A stretch of DNA of 46,008 bases from an uncultured Prevotellaceae bacterium (GCA_900316645.1 ONDP01000039.1:1-46008), one strand, 5' to 3'; shown: positions 34,455 to 44,084, counted from the first letter of the stretch. Notes: generated by a model from the sequence alone, not told the origin. Numbers and translations: made by a program.

Positions 34455-35189
34455 ATGAAAAGATCAAAAAATCAACTTTGCCGCTTGCTTATGCTATTAG
34501 CGGTAGTGTTTTTTGCCTTGGACATTTCAGCACAGGCCACGATTAACGGCCACGTGCAGGACGAGACTGGTGAAGCAATCATCGGAGCCAGCGTCGTTGT
34601 GAAAGGTTCAACCAATGGTACTGTGACCGACTTCGACGGTAATTTCCAACTGAAGTGCGAGAATGGTGCTACTTTAGTCATCACTTACATCGGCTTCGTG
34701 CCACAGGAAGTGAAGGCTAAGAACAACCTGGACATCACTCTGAAAGAGGATGTCGCTCAGTTGAACGAAGTCGTAGTCGTTGGTTATGGTTCACTGGCTA
34801 AGAAAGAGATTTCAAGTTCAGTGGTACAGATCAACAAAGAGCAGTTCAACCAAGGTGCTGCCAGTGACCCGATGGCACTGATTGCAGGTAAGGTAACCGG
34901 ACTGAACGTCGCTGCTACTGCCGATGCCAACCCGAATGCCATGACTGATATTCAGGTACGTGGTGCTGGTTCTCTGACAGCAAGCAACGGCCCGCTGATT
35001 GTCATCGACGGTATTGCCGGTGGCGACCTGCGTAACATTGCCACTCAGGATGTCGAGAGCATCACCGTACTGAAGGATGCCGGCTCTGCTGCTATCTATG
35101 GTACCCGCGGTGCCAACGGTGTTATCTTGGTAACCACAAAGAAAGGCTCTGGCACGGCTGGTGTGACGAATGTTACCTACGACAGCTAA
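34455..35189 (+). CDS. SusC N-terminal fragment (signal peptide, CarbopepD-like domain, plug)
   Basis: As read, 244 residues: a signal peptide ending ISAQA, the carboxypeptidase-D-regulatory-like domain (INGHVQDETGEAIIGASVVVKGS), the TonB-box region (LNEVVVVGYGSLAKK) and the plug with SITVLKDAGSAAIYGTRGANGVILVTTKKG. It stops in the middle of the first barrel strand because of the extra base near 35187. On its own it could not form a transporter. Confidence 0.8.
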   Translation: MKRSKNQLCRLLMLLAVVFFALDISAQATINGHVQDETGEAIIGASVVVKGSTNGTVTDFDGNFQLKCENGATLVITYIGFVPQEVKAKNNLDITLKEDVAQLNEVVVVGYGSLAKKEISSSVVQINKEQFNQGAASDPMALIAGKVTGLNVAATADANPNAMTDIQVRGAGSLTASNGPLIVIDGIAGGDLRNIATQDVESITVLKDAGSAAIYGTRGANGVILVTTKKGSGTAGVTNVTYDS

Positions 35190-35510
35190 TATCGCCCTGA
35201 ACTTCGCCAAGCCAAAACCAGACATCCTGTCCCCTGACGAGTTCCGTCGCTCACGCCGTGCCACTGACTATGGCGCTAGCACTGACTGGTGGGACGAGAT
35301 AACCCGCTCGACCAGTTACAGTCTGAACCAGTACATTTCGATTGACAGTTCTACGAAGAACGGCTACTTCGGTGCTTCGCTGAACTACAAGAAGGGTAAC
35401 GGTCTGGATATCGTTTCCAAGCGTGAAGAGTATGGTTCAACGCTTCTGTATCTGCCCGTAAGGTACATGAGGATTGGGGTAACGACGGTCTGTTTGACAC
35501 AGCACTGACC

Positions 35511-37352
35511 ATGAACCCCACCATCCCTGTGAAAGGAGCCAACGGTAACTACTATCAGCCCAGTTCACCTTCAGGAATCCACAATCCTGTCAACGACCTG
35601 CTGAACAACGTCAACGAGGGTGACCGTACCTATATCTTAGGTAATGCCGACGTAAAGGTGAACATCTTACAGCAGGAGATGCATAACCTGAGCACCTCAC
35701 TGAGTTATGCTTTGCAGTATAACGACCTGAAATCGAACTTCTACACCCCGACGACATCCAGTGAGAGTTACTGGACAGGCTTCGAAGGTCGTGCCAACGT
35801 CAACTACCAGAAGTGGTGGACCAACCGTTTAGAGTGGCTCATCAATTACACGTTGACACTAAAGAAGCATCAACTGAAGGCTGTACTGGGTTATTCATGG
35901 GAACGCTCAAAATGGGAGCAGAGTGGTAATGAGAACATGAACTTCGTCTATGACTCCATGTCTTGGTATGGTATCGGCAACGGTACTGCCCTGAAAGACG
36001 GTAAGGCTAATCTCTGGGGCGGCTCATCTGAATCGACACTGATTGGTTTCTTCGGTCGACTGAATTACAACTACAACGATATGCTATATGCCTCAGCGTC
36101 ACTGCGTCACGAGGGTTCCACCAAGTTCGGCAAAAACAAAAAATGGGGTACCTTCCCTTCTATCTCATTGGCATGGGAAGTCACAAGCACTCCTGGGTTG
36201 AAGGACACCTTCAAGATGTTCCAGAGTTTGAAGCCTCGCATCTCCTATGGTGTAACAGGTCGTTCGGATTTCGATGCTTATAAGTCACTCTCGACCTATA
36301 GCAGCCGCAGTTCTTATTATTTGAACAACCAGTGGGTAATCGGATATGCACCCTCATTGAACGCCAATCCTGACTTGGCATGGGAGAAATCGACTGCCTT
36401 CAACGTTGGTATTGATTTCGTTACATTGAACAGTCACCTGCGCGGTAGCATTGAGTATTTCGATCGCCGCTCTAAGGACCTGCTTTATAACTACACAGCT
36501 CCACAGCCTCCATTCATCTATGACAACATTCTGGTGAATGTGGGAACAACCAAGAACACCGGTCTTGAAATTTCACTCGACTACGACGTTCTCTCAAAGA
36601 CTGCCGTGAAGTGGACCACCGGTGTCAACTGGAGTACTGGTTCTACCAGGCTGACCAAGCTGTCAAGTGATGTCTATAAAGCAGCCTATCTGGATCTCTA
36701 CCAGAAACCAGGTCTGGGCACCTCTGAATATTTCTTCCGTGTTGAGGAAGGTGGAAAGATTGGTCAGTTCTATGGCTATAAGCATGCGGGTATTGACGAA
36801 ACTGGTCAGTTGCTGATCTACGATAATGAGGGAGAGGCAAGACCAGTGGCTCAGGCAGATCCCGCTTGGAAGCGCAACATCGGCAACGGTGCCCCGAAAC
36901 ACTTCTTGTCGTGGAGCAACTCTTTCCGCTACAAGAACTTCGACCTGAGCATGCTATTCCGCAGTGCCTTAGGGTATAAGATATTCAATATGCGCAAATA
37001 TGGTATGGGACTGAAAGGATGTGGTACCGACAACGTACTGCGCACTGCCTATACCGACTATAATAATATCACCTCTGGTGGTGGTGTTATCAGCAGTTAC
37101 TTCCTGGAGAACGGCAACTACTTTAAACTCGACAACGTGACAGTGGGTTACACCTTCACACCAAAGAAGCGTGAACTGATTGAGAGTCTGCGTGTCTATC
37201 TGACAGCAAAGAATCTCTTCACGCTGACAGCCTACGAAGGGAATGACCCTTCTATCGTTACCTCCAATGGTATTACCCCAGGTATCGACACAAATAGCGC
37301 CTATCCACAGGCTACGCAGGTAAGTCTCGGTGTAACACTGAGATTCCACTAA
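35511..37352 (+). CDS. SusC C-terminal fragment (beta barrel)
   Basis: From ATG 35511, 613 residues continue the barrel: NPVNDLLNNVNEGDRTYILGNADVKVNIL, YDDMLYASASLRHEGSTKFG-like strands (as YNDMLYASASLRHEGS), and the closing strand ATQVSLGVTLRFH with terminal aromatic-His, usual for SusC-like barrels. The frame is really open from about 35436, so ATG 35511 is an internal methionine and not a true start. Confidence 0.8.
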   Translation: MNPTIPVKGANGNYYQPSSPSGIHNPVNDLLNNVNEGDRTYILGNADVKVNILQQEMHNLSTSLSYALQYNDLKSNFYTPTTSSESYWTGFEGRANVNYQKWWTNRLEWLINYTLTLKKHQLKAVLGYSWERSKWEQSGNENMNFVYDSMSWYGIGNGTALKDGKANLWGGSSESTLIGFFGRLNYNYNDMLYASASLRHEGSTKFGKNKKWGTFPSISLAWEVTSTPGLKDTFKMFQSLKPRISYGVTGRSDFDAYKSLSTYSSRSSYYLNNQWVIGYAPSLNANPDLAWEKSTAFNVGIDFVTLNSHLRGSIEYFDRRSKDLLYNYTAPQPPFIYDNILVNVGTTKNTGLEISLDYDVLSKTAVKWTTGVNWSTGSTRLTKLSSDVYKAAYLDLYQKPGLGTSEYFFRVEEGGKIGQFYGYKHAGIDETGQLLIYDNEGEARPVAQADPAWKRNIGNGAPKHFLSWSNSFRYKNFDLSMLFRSALGYKIFNMRKYGMGLKGCGTDNVLRTAYTDYNNITSGGGVISSYFLENGNYFKLDNVTVGYTFTPKKRELIESLRVYLTAKNLFTLTAYEGNDPSIVTSNGITPGIDTNSAYPQATQVSLGVTLRFH

Positions 37353-37392
37353 TATATAATAGAAGAACTGATTAATTAAAGATTAGAAAGTT

Positions 37393-39240
37393 ATGAAAGC
37401 AATCAAATATAGCATCATAGCAATGGTTGTTGGACTGGGACTGACGGCTTGTACCGATTTGGATGAGAAGGTGTACGACCGTATTGATGCCGGTGTTTAC
37501 TACCAGAATGAGGAAAGTGTGAAAGGTGCCGTAGCAGCTATCTACGGTCAGACTTCCAGCACACTGGCTGGTGAGAATTTCTTCCACCTTTCAGAATATC
37601 CTGCCGACCAACTGACCTGGCGTGTGTGGAACGGTGGTCTGTGGGGATGGGACGAAGCCATGAAGACTGTTCTTTCGTGGCATAACTGGAACTCCGAATC
37701 GACCATCATCGAGAATGCATGGAAAGGCGCATGGACAGCCATCGGACTCTCCAACCTGTTGTTGAGCGATCTGGAAGGTCTGAATGCTGCCAGTCTTGGT
37801 ATGACAGAAAATGCTTTGGCACAGTATGTAGCAGAGGTTCGCACACTTCGTGCATGGAACTACTACTGTATCTTCGAACTCTGGGGTGGTGCACTGCCTT
37901 TGAACACATCGGCTGGCAGTGAGGTGCCTGGAACGGCTGATCCTGACTTCAACACCTCATGTAAACTGATTTACGATTTCATCGCTACTGAACTGGACGA
38001 GACAGTCAATAGTCTGGCACAAGACGATGCCAACCACACGATGGTAAACCGCGCCAATCAGGGTATGAACCGTCTACTGAAAGCCCGTCTGCTGCTCAAT
38101 GCTGAAGTATTCATCGGTGAGAAGCACTATGATGAATGCGAGGCTCTGTCGAAGGAGATTATCAGTGGTAAATACGGAGCCTATGGATTGACCGACAACT
38201 ACCGTGACCTTTACAGTATGGATAATGTGAAATGTCCAGAGGTGATCTTCGCATTGGCTGCTGAAGATGGACAGGGTGCCGCCAACGCTATCTCGAACGT
38301 ACGCACCATGGTTGGCATGCATTACTGCTATCCTGCCATCTACGGACAGACTTACGACGGCATCGGGGCTTGGAATTGTGTATGTCTTGTTCCATCCTTC
38401 GACAACTCCGGGAACGTAGACCCACTGGGAGGCACTGACAACCCCAATTGTTTCTTAGGTGCTCCCTATAATGACAAATTGGGTGCTCCCTACGAACGCT
38501 TTGACGACCGTGATATCCGCAAACAGAACTATGTATATGACAATATTACCAAGACACACGGTCCGGGAATGTTCCTGAAAGGACTGGCGAAAGCCAACTA
38601 TCACTTCGAAAAGGACGGTAAGGTGTTCGAGCCTGGTGATGTACTGACGGCAGATGCTGACCGTGACGGTCAGAGTCTGAAATATGTAGACCAAATTGGC
38701 TCTTTCCAAAACATAGGGCGTGATCTCGAGACAGTCATGAGTCCTCGCTGGGGTGAGACCAACTCTGGTATTCGTCTGGTGAAATATCCCCTCTATCCGA
38801 ATGATGACAATGGTGGTTTCAAGTCTATCGACGATGTACAGTTCCGTCTTGCGGAGGCTTATCTGAATGTTGCCGAGTGTGAGATGCGCAAGGGTAATGC
38901 TTCAGAAGCTAAGAAATATGTGGACGAAATCCGTCAGCGTTACTTCAAGAGCGGTGACCGCACCAGTGCACTGAGCATTCCTGGTCCTGGTTTTAGTAAC
39001 TTTGACATGGACTGGATACTTTCTGAGTGGGGTAAGGAATACTTGGGTGAGGGCAATCGCCGTCGTACCGACTTACGTCGCTTCGACAAGTTCACACAGG
39101 GTCAATGGTGGTTCTGGGGACGCGCTACAGAACCGGGACTTGAGCTTCCTGCAAAACGTGACCGCAAGTATGAGTGGTATCCATTACCACAATCTGCTTT
39201 GAGTGTGAATCCCGGATTGGTTCAGAATCCGAACTATTAA
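37393..39240 (+). CDS. susD: SusD-like starch-binding outer-membrane lipoprotein
   Basis: The 615-residue protein has a lipoprotein signal (GLGLTAC, lipid-carrying Cys20) and the RagB/SusD helical scaffold: AEVRTLRAWNYYCIFELWGG, the TPR-like RANQGMNRLLKARLLLNAE, FRLAEAYLNVAECEMRKGN and the C-terminal EWGKEYLGEGNRRRTDLRRFDKF. It should cap the SusC channel at the surface and deliver malto-oligosaccharides. It lies 40 bases after the susC frame and looks intact, so the pair is broken only on the susC side. Confidence 0.93.
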   Translation: MKAIKYSIIAMVVGLGLTACTDLDEKVYDRIDAGVYYQNEESVKGAVAAIYGQTSSTLAGENFFHLSEYPADQLTWRVWNGGLWGWDEAMKTVLSWHNWNSESTIIENAWKGAWTAIGLSNLLLSDLEGLNAASLGMTENALAQYVAEVRTLRAWNYYCIFELWGGALPLNTSAGSEVPGTADPDFNTSCKLIYDFIATELDETVNSLAQDDANHTMVNRANQGMNRLLKARLLLNAEVFIGEKHYDECEALSKEIISGKYGAYGLTDNYRDLYSMDNVKCPEVIFALAAEDGQGAANAISNVRTMVGMHYCYPAIYGQTYDGIGAWNCVCLVPSFDNSGNVDPLGGTDNPNCFLGAPYNDKLGAPYERFDDRDIRKQNYVYDNITKTHGPGMFLKGLAKANYHFEKDGKVFEPGDVLTADADRDGQSLKYVDQIGSFQNIGRDLETVMSPRWGETNSGIRLVKYPLYPNDDNGGFKSIDDVQFRLAEAYLNVAECEMRKGNASEAKKYVDEIRQRYFKSGDRTSALSIPGPGFSNFDMDWILSEWGKEYLGEGNRRRTDLRRFDKFTQGQWWFWGRATEPGLELPAKRDRKYEWYPLPQSALSVNPGLVQNPNY

Positions 39241-39274
39241 ATATTATAAGGTAAAAAAGTAAACAAGTAAAACT

Positions 39275-40936
39275 ATGAATAAGAGATTATATAGTCTGTT
39301 GCTGGCTGTACTCACCCTGACGGGATTGATGACAGGTTGTAAGAGCAACGACGACATTGTGTTCGATCATGAGCGTCAGCAATTTGAGACGCGCGCCGAC
39401 CGAATCCTCTTGGAGTTCATCGCTCCATTTGGTACTACTCCTAATGAGGAAATCTACATTCTGGGTGCTTTCAACGGAGAGGAAGAGGCTATTGGCAAGG
39501 AGGAATACAAACTCATGGCAGCTCCCACCAGCACAGCCAAATGGGGCATCTACCTAGATCCGTCGACCTTTATCAGCGGAAAGTCACTTGCCGATGGGTT
39601 CTACTTCTACTCAGTAAGTCAGGGCAAGGAACTCGACCTCAACGGTGAACTGGCTCATCATACTGACAATCCTGGTGTGGGTACTTTTACCAACATCTGG
39701 GGACAGCACTGGGAGAGTTACTACTGGGAAGGTGGCGAGTCACCAGAACCTGAGCACGACGGCTTTTGCGTCTATGTGGATGATCAGACTGGTTGGGACG
39801 CACTGACACTCTATATGTGGGGTGACATCAACAACTTGAACGGTGACTGGCCTGGTATGGAGGTTACCGGTACATGGAAGCATGACGGTGTAACTTGGAA
39901 GTATTTCGATTTCGGCGAAGAGAATGCCGGTCTGAACGAAAACCTCATCTTCAACAATGCGGGAGGCGGCTCACAGCTGAAAGACTTCAACTTCACCATC
40001 GACCGCAATATCTACCTACGCATTACCGCTGATGGCGTTGAAGAAATCTCTCCAGAGCCCGCTGTGAAGCACGATGGCTATGCTGTATTCGTTTACGACG
40101 AGACGGGTTGGGAAGCCCTCAATCTCTATATGTGGGGCGACGAGAACAACCTGAATGGCGAGTGGCCAGGTATGGAGGTAACAGGTGAGCAGACCGTCAA
40201 TGGTGTTACTTATAAGTATTTTGATATGGGTGAAGGTAATACCGGTCTGGGTGAAAACCTCATCTTCAGCAATGCAGGTTCGAGCCAGTTGGCAGACTTT
40301 GCCTATACCATCGATCATGATGTCTATCTGCACATCACCACCTCAGGTGTCACAGAGATCGATCCTGCCACCTTCCAGCCTGGCGGTGAAACACCAGAGC
40401 CAGAGCCAGAACCTCAGCCTGCAGGAGAGACCGTGATCATCGCTGTGAAGAACAGTGTAGGCTATGCCGATCCTCATCTCTATGTCTATGGCGATGGTGA
40501 GGCATGCGGCGGATGGCCCGGTGCTGCTCCTGTAAAGACGACCGACAATGGTTGGTGCCTCTTCGAGTTGCCCGCCAACGGTAACTATAACCTGATACTG
40601 AACGACAAGGGAAGTCCGCAGGTGGACGGTCCTGCTGTATCGACAGCTGGCAGCCATTTCTTTGATGTCAACGAAGCATGGGTAGAGTCTGCCAATACCG
40701 TAACCATCAAGAACGTTAACTATACCGACCCACGCCTCTATGCATGGGGCTCGGGCGAGATCTACGGCAGTTGGCGTGGCATCAAGCCCACCAGCAATGA
40801 GAATGGCACTCTGGTGTTCCCACTGCCTAACGATGGCGGTGAGTACAACCTCATCCTCAATGGAGAAGGTGAAGGTGTCCAGCAGGATATTGCTACAGTG
40901 ACAGCTAATCAGAGTTATTCGTTCCCCGCTAATTAA
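39275..40936 (+). CDS. SusE/SusF-like surface starch-binding lipoprotein with repeated CBM modules
   Basis: The 553-residue protein has a lipobox (LMTGC, Cys22), an N-terminal SusE/F-type domain (about 30-150) and four related starch-binding-like modules at about 162-258, 267-362, 386-470 and 474-553. The first two share ALTLYMWGDINNLNGDWPGM and ALNLYMWGDENNLNGEWPGM. The last two keep only the short pattern LYVYGDGEACGGWPG / LYAWGSGEIYGSWRG. A Pro-Glu linker (about 369-384) separates the pairs. Trp and Tyr in these patterns are the likely glucan contacts. It probably holds starch at the surface for the amylases encoded next to it. Confidence 0.85.
   Translation: MNKRLYSLLLAVLTLTGLMTGCKSNDDIVFDHERQQFETRADRILLEFIAPFGTTPNEEIYILGAFNGEEEAIGKEEYKLMAAPTSTAKWGIYLDPSTFISGKSLADGFYFYSVSQGKELDLNGELAHHTDNPGVGTFTNIWGQHWESYYWEGGESPEPEHDGFCVYVDDQTGWDALTLYMWGDINNLNGDWPGMEVTGTWKHDGVTWKYFDFGEENAGLNENLIFNNAGGGSQLKDFNFTIDRNIYLRITADGVEEISPEPAVKHDGYAVFVYDETGWEALNLYMWGDENNLNGEWPGMEVTGEQTVNGVTYKYFDMGEGNTGLGENLIFSNAGSSQLADFAYTIDHDVYLHITTSGVTEIDPATFQPGGETPEPEPEPQPAGETVIIAVKNSVGYADPHLYVYGDGEACGGWPGAAPVKTTDNGWCLFELPANGNYNLILNDKGSPQVDGPAVSTAGSHFFDVNEAWVESANTVTIKNVNYTDPRLYAWGSGEIYGSWRGIKPTSNENGTLVFPLPNDGGEYNLILNGEGEGVQQDIATVTANQSYSFPAN
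39758..40360 (+). repeat. Tandem duplication of a ~300-bp starch-binding module
   Basis: Two direct repeats at about 39758-40048 and 40073-40360 encode modules 1 and 2 of the SusE/F-like protein. They share long near-identical stretches, for example CTCTATATGTGGGG and GGTATGGAGGT, while third positions differ, so the duplication is not brand new. Confidence 0.75.
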
Positions 40937-40942
40937 TAAAGC

Positions 40943-42322
40943 ATGAAGAAGAACTATGTTTATCTCTTATCCCTCGTTGCAGTGCTGTTTCTGGCAGCCT
41001 GCAACCCTGGGAAGGGATCTCTCACGATTGACAATACTGTCCCTGTTGGGTTGGAGAATCGCGTCATCTACCAGTTGAATATCGGCGCCTTTACCCCCGA
41101 GGGTACTTTCAAGGCGGCACAGGAGCAATTGGGACGACTCGACACGCTGGGCATAGACATCCTTTGGCTGATGCCTATCTACCCTCGCGGCGAGACGATG
41201 CACAGTCCCTATGCGTCAATGAATTTCAAAGCAGTCAACCCCGCATACGGTACTGTGGCTGATGTGAAGGAATTCGTAGCTGCCGCCCATGACAAAGGCA
41301 TGAAAGTTTGGCTTGACTGGGTGCCCAACCATGTGGCTGTGGAGAATCCCTGGGTAAAGGAACATCCAGAGTATTTCACAAAGGACGAGAAAGGACAGAT
41401 GATTCATCCACACGGATGGGGCGACGTCTTTGAGTTGAACTACCAGAACGAGGAACTGGTCAATGAGATGAACAGTGCCATGAACTTCTGGATAGACAAC
41501 TGTCATGTGGATGGCTTCCGCTGCGACTACGTCAGCAGTCCTACCATTCCCGTGAAATACTGGCAGGACATCATTGCAGAACTGAAGAGCAAAGGTGTGG
41601 GCATCGAGATGCTCAGCGAGACGGATATCAGCAACAAGGAAAATATCCGTATCGACTCTTGCGGATTCGACTATGACTACGCTTGGGATCTTCAGGGGGC
41701 ACTGGCATGGAAATTCAAGGACAGTGATGCCGCTGATTCTCTGAAGGCTATCATGGATACTTTCTTAAAGAGTTCTGCAGCTATCAAGAATCGCCGTATG
41801 GTATATCTGACCAACCACGATCAGAACTATAACGACGGCGGACACACGCTGAAGGATTTCTACGGCAACAACCGCTATGCACTGACTGTGCTGGAGTTTA
41901 CTTTCTATGGTATGCCCCTGCTCTATCAAGGACAGGAGATTGGCGACCCCGACACGCTGAACTATTTCACTGACGCCAAGGTCAAATGGAACATGGTGGA
42001 CCGCAAGATGCAGAACACCGTTCGCACGCTGGTTGCCCTACATCACACACAGTCCTCGCTGGCTGCTGATGCACCAGTGGAATACCTCAAGGCAGATAAC
42101 AAGCATGTGTTGGCCTACCACCGTGGTCAGGTGGTTGTCGTACTGAACCTGGCCAAAGAGGAGGTGAAGACGAAGGTAAGTGACATTGAAGAAGGTACCT
42201 ATACGCAGTGGCTGGACTGTAAGACCATTGAGAACGGAGCATCTGCCACTGAAATCTCTCTTGATGCAAACACCCCTATATCACTCGATGCTAAGGGATT
42301 TGCAGTCTACGTAAAACAGTAA
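40943..42322 (+). CDS. GH13 alpha-amylase lipoprotein (SusG-like)
   Basis: The 459-residue protein has a lipobox (LFLAAC, Cys20) and the four GH13 conserved regions: DWVPNH, GFRCDYVS with nucleophile Asp195, MLSETD with acid/base Glu226, and YLTNHDQN with Asp293. It is short compared with SusG and seems to lack an inserted carbohydrate-binding module. It should cut starch at the outer surface, close to the SusC/D importer. It starts 6 bases after the SusE/F-like stop, so it is the last gene of the tightly packed operon part. Confidence 0.93.
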   Translation: MKKNYVYLLSLVAVLFLAACNPGKGSLTIDNTVPVGLENRVIYQLNIGAFTPEGTFKAAQEQLGRLDTLGIDILWLMPIYPRGETMHSPYASMNFKAVNPAYGTVADVKEFVAAAHDKGMKVWLDWVPNHVAVENPWVKEHPEYFTKDEKGQMIHPHGWGDVFELNYQNEELVNEMNSAMNFWIDNCHVDGFRCDYVSSPTIPVKYWQDIIAELKSKGVGIEMLSETDISNKENIRIDSCGFDYDYAWDLQGALAWKFKDSDAADSLKAIMDTFLKSSAAIKNRRMVYLTNHDQNYNDGGHTLKDFYGNNRYALTVLEFTFYGMPLLYQGQEIGDPDTLNYFTDAKVKWNMVDRKMQNTVRTLVALHHTQSSLAADAPVEYLKADNKHVLAYHRGQVVVVLNLAKEEVKTKVSDIEEGTYTQWLDCKTIENGASATEISLDANTPISLDAKGFAVYVKQ

Positions 42323-42362
42323 TGACCTGCTTCATCAAAAAAGGCTTACTGTTTAATTAGTG

Positions 42363-42409
42363 TTAAAATTTTAACCACGGGCTGGCTGCTCTGTGAAGAA
42401 CAGCCACCC
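42363..42409 (+). promoter_or_regulatory. Palindrome and hairpin in the spacer between the two amylases
   Basis: The perfect palindrome TTAAAATTTTAA (42363-42374) is followed by a hairpin GGG-ct-GGCTG / CAGCC-ac-CC (42379-42408), with only TTTT soon after. It may attenuate read-through or stabilise an mRNA end; no promoter box is obvious. Confidence 0.35.
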
Positions 42410-42431
42410 ACTTTTAACAACAAGCAAAAGA

Positions 42432-43979
42432 ATGAAAAGGATTATCATTTACCTATTAGCTTTTTTACCTTTACATTTGTTCGCCGGCGACTATGTTGAC
42501 GACATCAATACCGCGACCAATAACGAAGTAGGACATCAGGTTATATACGAGATGAACATTGGTTCATTCACCCAAGCCGGAACGTTTACTGCGGCCCAGC
42601 AACGCCTCGATGAATTGAAGACGCTTGGTGTGGACATTGTATGGCTGATGCCTATATACCCACGCGGTGGAGGTATTAACAGTCCCTACGCTGCTACTAA
42701 TTTTCAACAGGCGAATCCAGCTTACGGCACTATCGACGACCTGAAGGCGCTTGTCGTCCGTGCCCATGAGCTCAACATGGAGGTGTGGCTCGATTGGGTG
42801 CCCAACCATACGGCGACCAATGCCGACTGGGTGACGAGTCATCCTGAATACTACTCGAAAAATGGTAGTGGCCAGATGATCCATCCCAACAACTATAATG
42901 ATGTGTATCAACTGGACTATAACAACAGCGACCTCGTCAATGCTATGAACGATTGTCTGAAATTCTGGATTGACCAGACCGACATCGACGGCTACCGTTG
43001 CGATTACGTCAGTAGTAATAGTATTCCCACATCATACTGGCAGGCTGCCATCCCTGAAATCAAGGGATACAAGACAGGAAAAACCATTACCTTCCTTGGC
43101 GAGGCTGACATCGCACAGGATGCCACAAGGCTAAAGAATGCCGGATTCGACTATGACTATGCGTGGGGCTACCAGAGCAGTTTAGCCAACTATGGCAGTG
43201 CTGGTGTCTATGCTTCAACGTTGAAGGCTAATGCCAACACCATGATGAATGCCTCCACCAATGTATCTTTCGGCCGTATGCTCTACGTCACCAACCACGA
43301 CCAGAACTGGAATGAGAACAAGAAAACGCTGACCCAGAAATACGGCAACAACCGTTATCCGCTCACCGTACTGGCTTATACGCTCTATGGTATGCCTCTT
43401 ATCTATAATGGACAGGAGATTGGCGGCAATCAAGCTCTCAACTATTTCGAAGATACCAAAATAAACTGGGCTTCGAAAGATAACAAGATGTTTAACAGCA
43501 TCCGAACACTGACAGCCTTGAAACATGCTGTTCCAGCCTTGGGCGATAATGTAAGCGTAAATTGGGTGACACTGAATCCTGCAAACAGTAATGTCTTGGC
43601 ATTCACTCGTAAGTCTGGCGACAGCGAGGTACTCGTCATTCTCAATATGGCGACAACAGCAACCAGTGCCACACTGACCGGACTGACCGCTGGAGAATGG
43701 AGCCTGTGGCTGAATAGCGAGACCATTAGTCAAGGAGTTAGCCGCAAACAGCAGACTTTCACTGCCTCTCAGTCTTTCGAACTCGATGCCAAAGGCTATC
43801 GTGTTTACGTGAAAGGAACGTTTCCCGAAAGCGAGGTAACTGGCATTCATACCATCAGCATCAAGAACCGTACCGCTGACAATCGTATCTATAACATCAG
43901 CGGACAACAGGTGAAAAATATGAAACCCATTCGTCCTGGTATCTACATCCAAAACGGAAAGAAATTCATCATCAAATAA
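42432..43979 (+). CDS. GH13 alpha-amylase with C-terminal type IX secretion-like tail
   Basis: The 515-residue protein begins with a non-lipoprotein signal peptide (MKRIIIYLLAFLPLHLFAG). ATG 42432 is preferred to an upstream GTG at 42393. GH13 residues are Asp191 (GYRCDYVS), Glu224 (FLGEAD) and Asp290 (VTNHDQN). It is clearly a paralogue of the lipoprotein amylase just upstream. After an all-beta domain, the last ~45 residues (NRIYNISGQQVKNMKPIRPG, then IYIQNGKKFIIK) match the short C-terminal tails of T9SS-type cargo. The enzyme is therefore likely exported by the system that includes PorU/PorV and released or attached to LPS. Confidence 0.9.
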   Translation: MKRIIIYLLAFLPLHLFAGDYVDDINTATNNEVGHQVIYEMNIGSFTQAGTFTAAQQRLDELKTLGVDIVWLMPIYPRGGGINSPYAATNFQQANPAYGTIDDLKALVVRAHELNMEVWLDWVPNHTATNADWVTSHPEYYSKNGSGQMIHPNNYNDVYQLDYNNSDLVNAMNDCLKFWIDQTDIDGYRCDYVSSNSIPTSYWQAAIPEIKGYKTGKTITFLGEADIAQDATRLKNAGFDYDYAWGYQSSLANYGSAGVYASTLKANANTMMNASTNVSFGRMLYVTNHDQNWNENKKTLTQKYGNNRYPLTVLAYTLYGMPLIYNGQEIGGNQALNYFEDTKINWASKDNKMFNSIRTLTALKHAVPALGDNVSVNWVTLNPANSNVLAFTRKSGDSEVLVILNMATTATSATLTGLTAGEWSLWLNSETISQGVSRKQQTFTASQSFELDAKGYRVYVKGTFPESEVTGIHTISIKNRTADNRIYNISGQQVKNMKPIRPGIYIQNGKKFIIK

Positions 43980-43983
43980 AAAA

Positions 43984-44011
43984 GTTCCCTCCATGCGGAG
44001 GGATTTTTTTT
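43984..44011 (+). terminator. Intrinsic terminator after the second amylase
   Basis: CCCTCC (43987-43992), a four-base loop and GGAGGG (43997-44002) form a perfect 6-bp GC stem followed by eight or nine T. It closes the starch locus. Confidence 0.9.
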
Positions 44012-44042
44012 GACCTATTTTTAATAATCAATTAAAAATTTG

Positions 44043-44050
44043 TATCTTTG
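44043..44050 (+). promoter_or_regulatory. -7 box for the SLC13-type transporter gene
   Basis: TATCTTTG matches TAnnTTTG, 34 bases before ATG 44085. The upstream region is AT-rich with no clear -33. Confidence 0.55.
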
Positions 44051-44084
44051 CACGCAAAAGGGAAAAAAAGAAAACAAATTTACT

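Larger units (their letters stand above)
34455..37352 (+). pseudogene. susC: susC, starch-oligosaccharide TonB-dependent transporter, broken by two frame changes
   Basis: Joined across frames this encodes about 960 residues, close to the ~1000 of SusC. Frame one ends at TAA 35187-35189 in GACAGCTAATATCGCC; removing one A restores D-S-Y-I-A-L and continues into a middle piece (35190 to about 35435) with KPKPDILSPDEFRRSRR and SLNYKKGNGLDIVSKREEYG. A second change near 35433-35438 jumps from EEYG straight to FNASVSARKVHEDWGNDGLFD, which appears to skip a short family segment. The rest is open to 37352. SusC forms the outer-membrane channel capped by SusD. Either the gene is inactive in this strain or the sequence has local errors; flanking genes look intact. 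Confidence 0.8.

Noticed and set aside
42393-42431. GTG start of the second amylase at 42393
   Set aside because: It would put a polar stretch before an evident signal peptide; ATG 42432 is at the signal peptide start.
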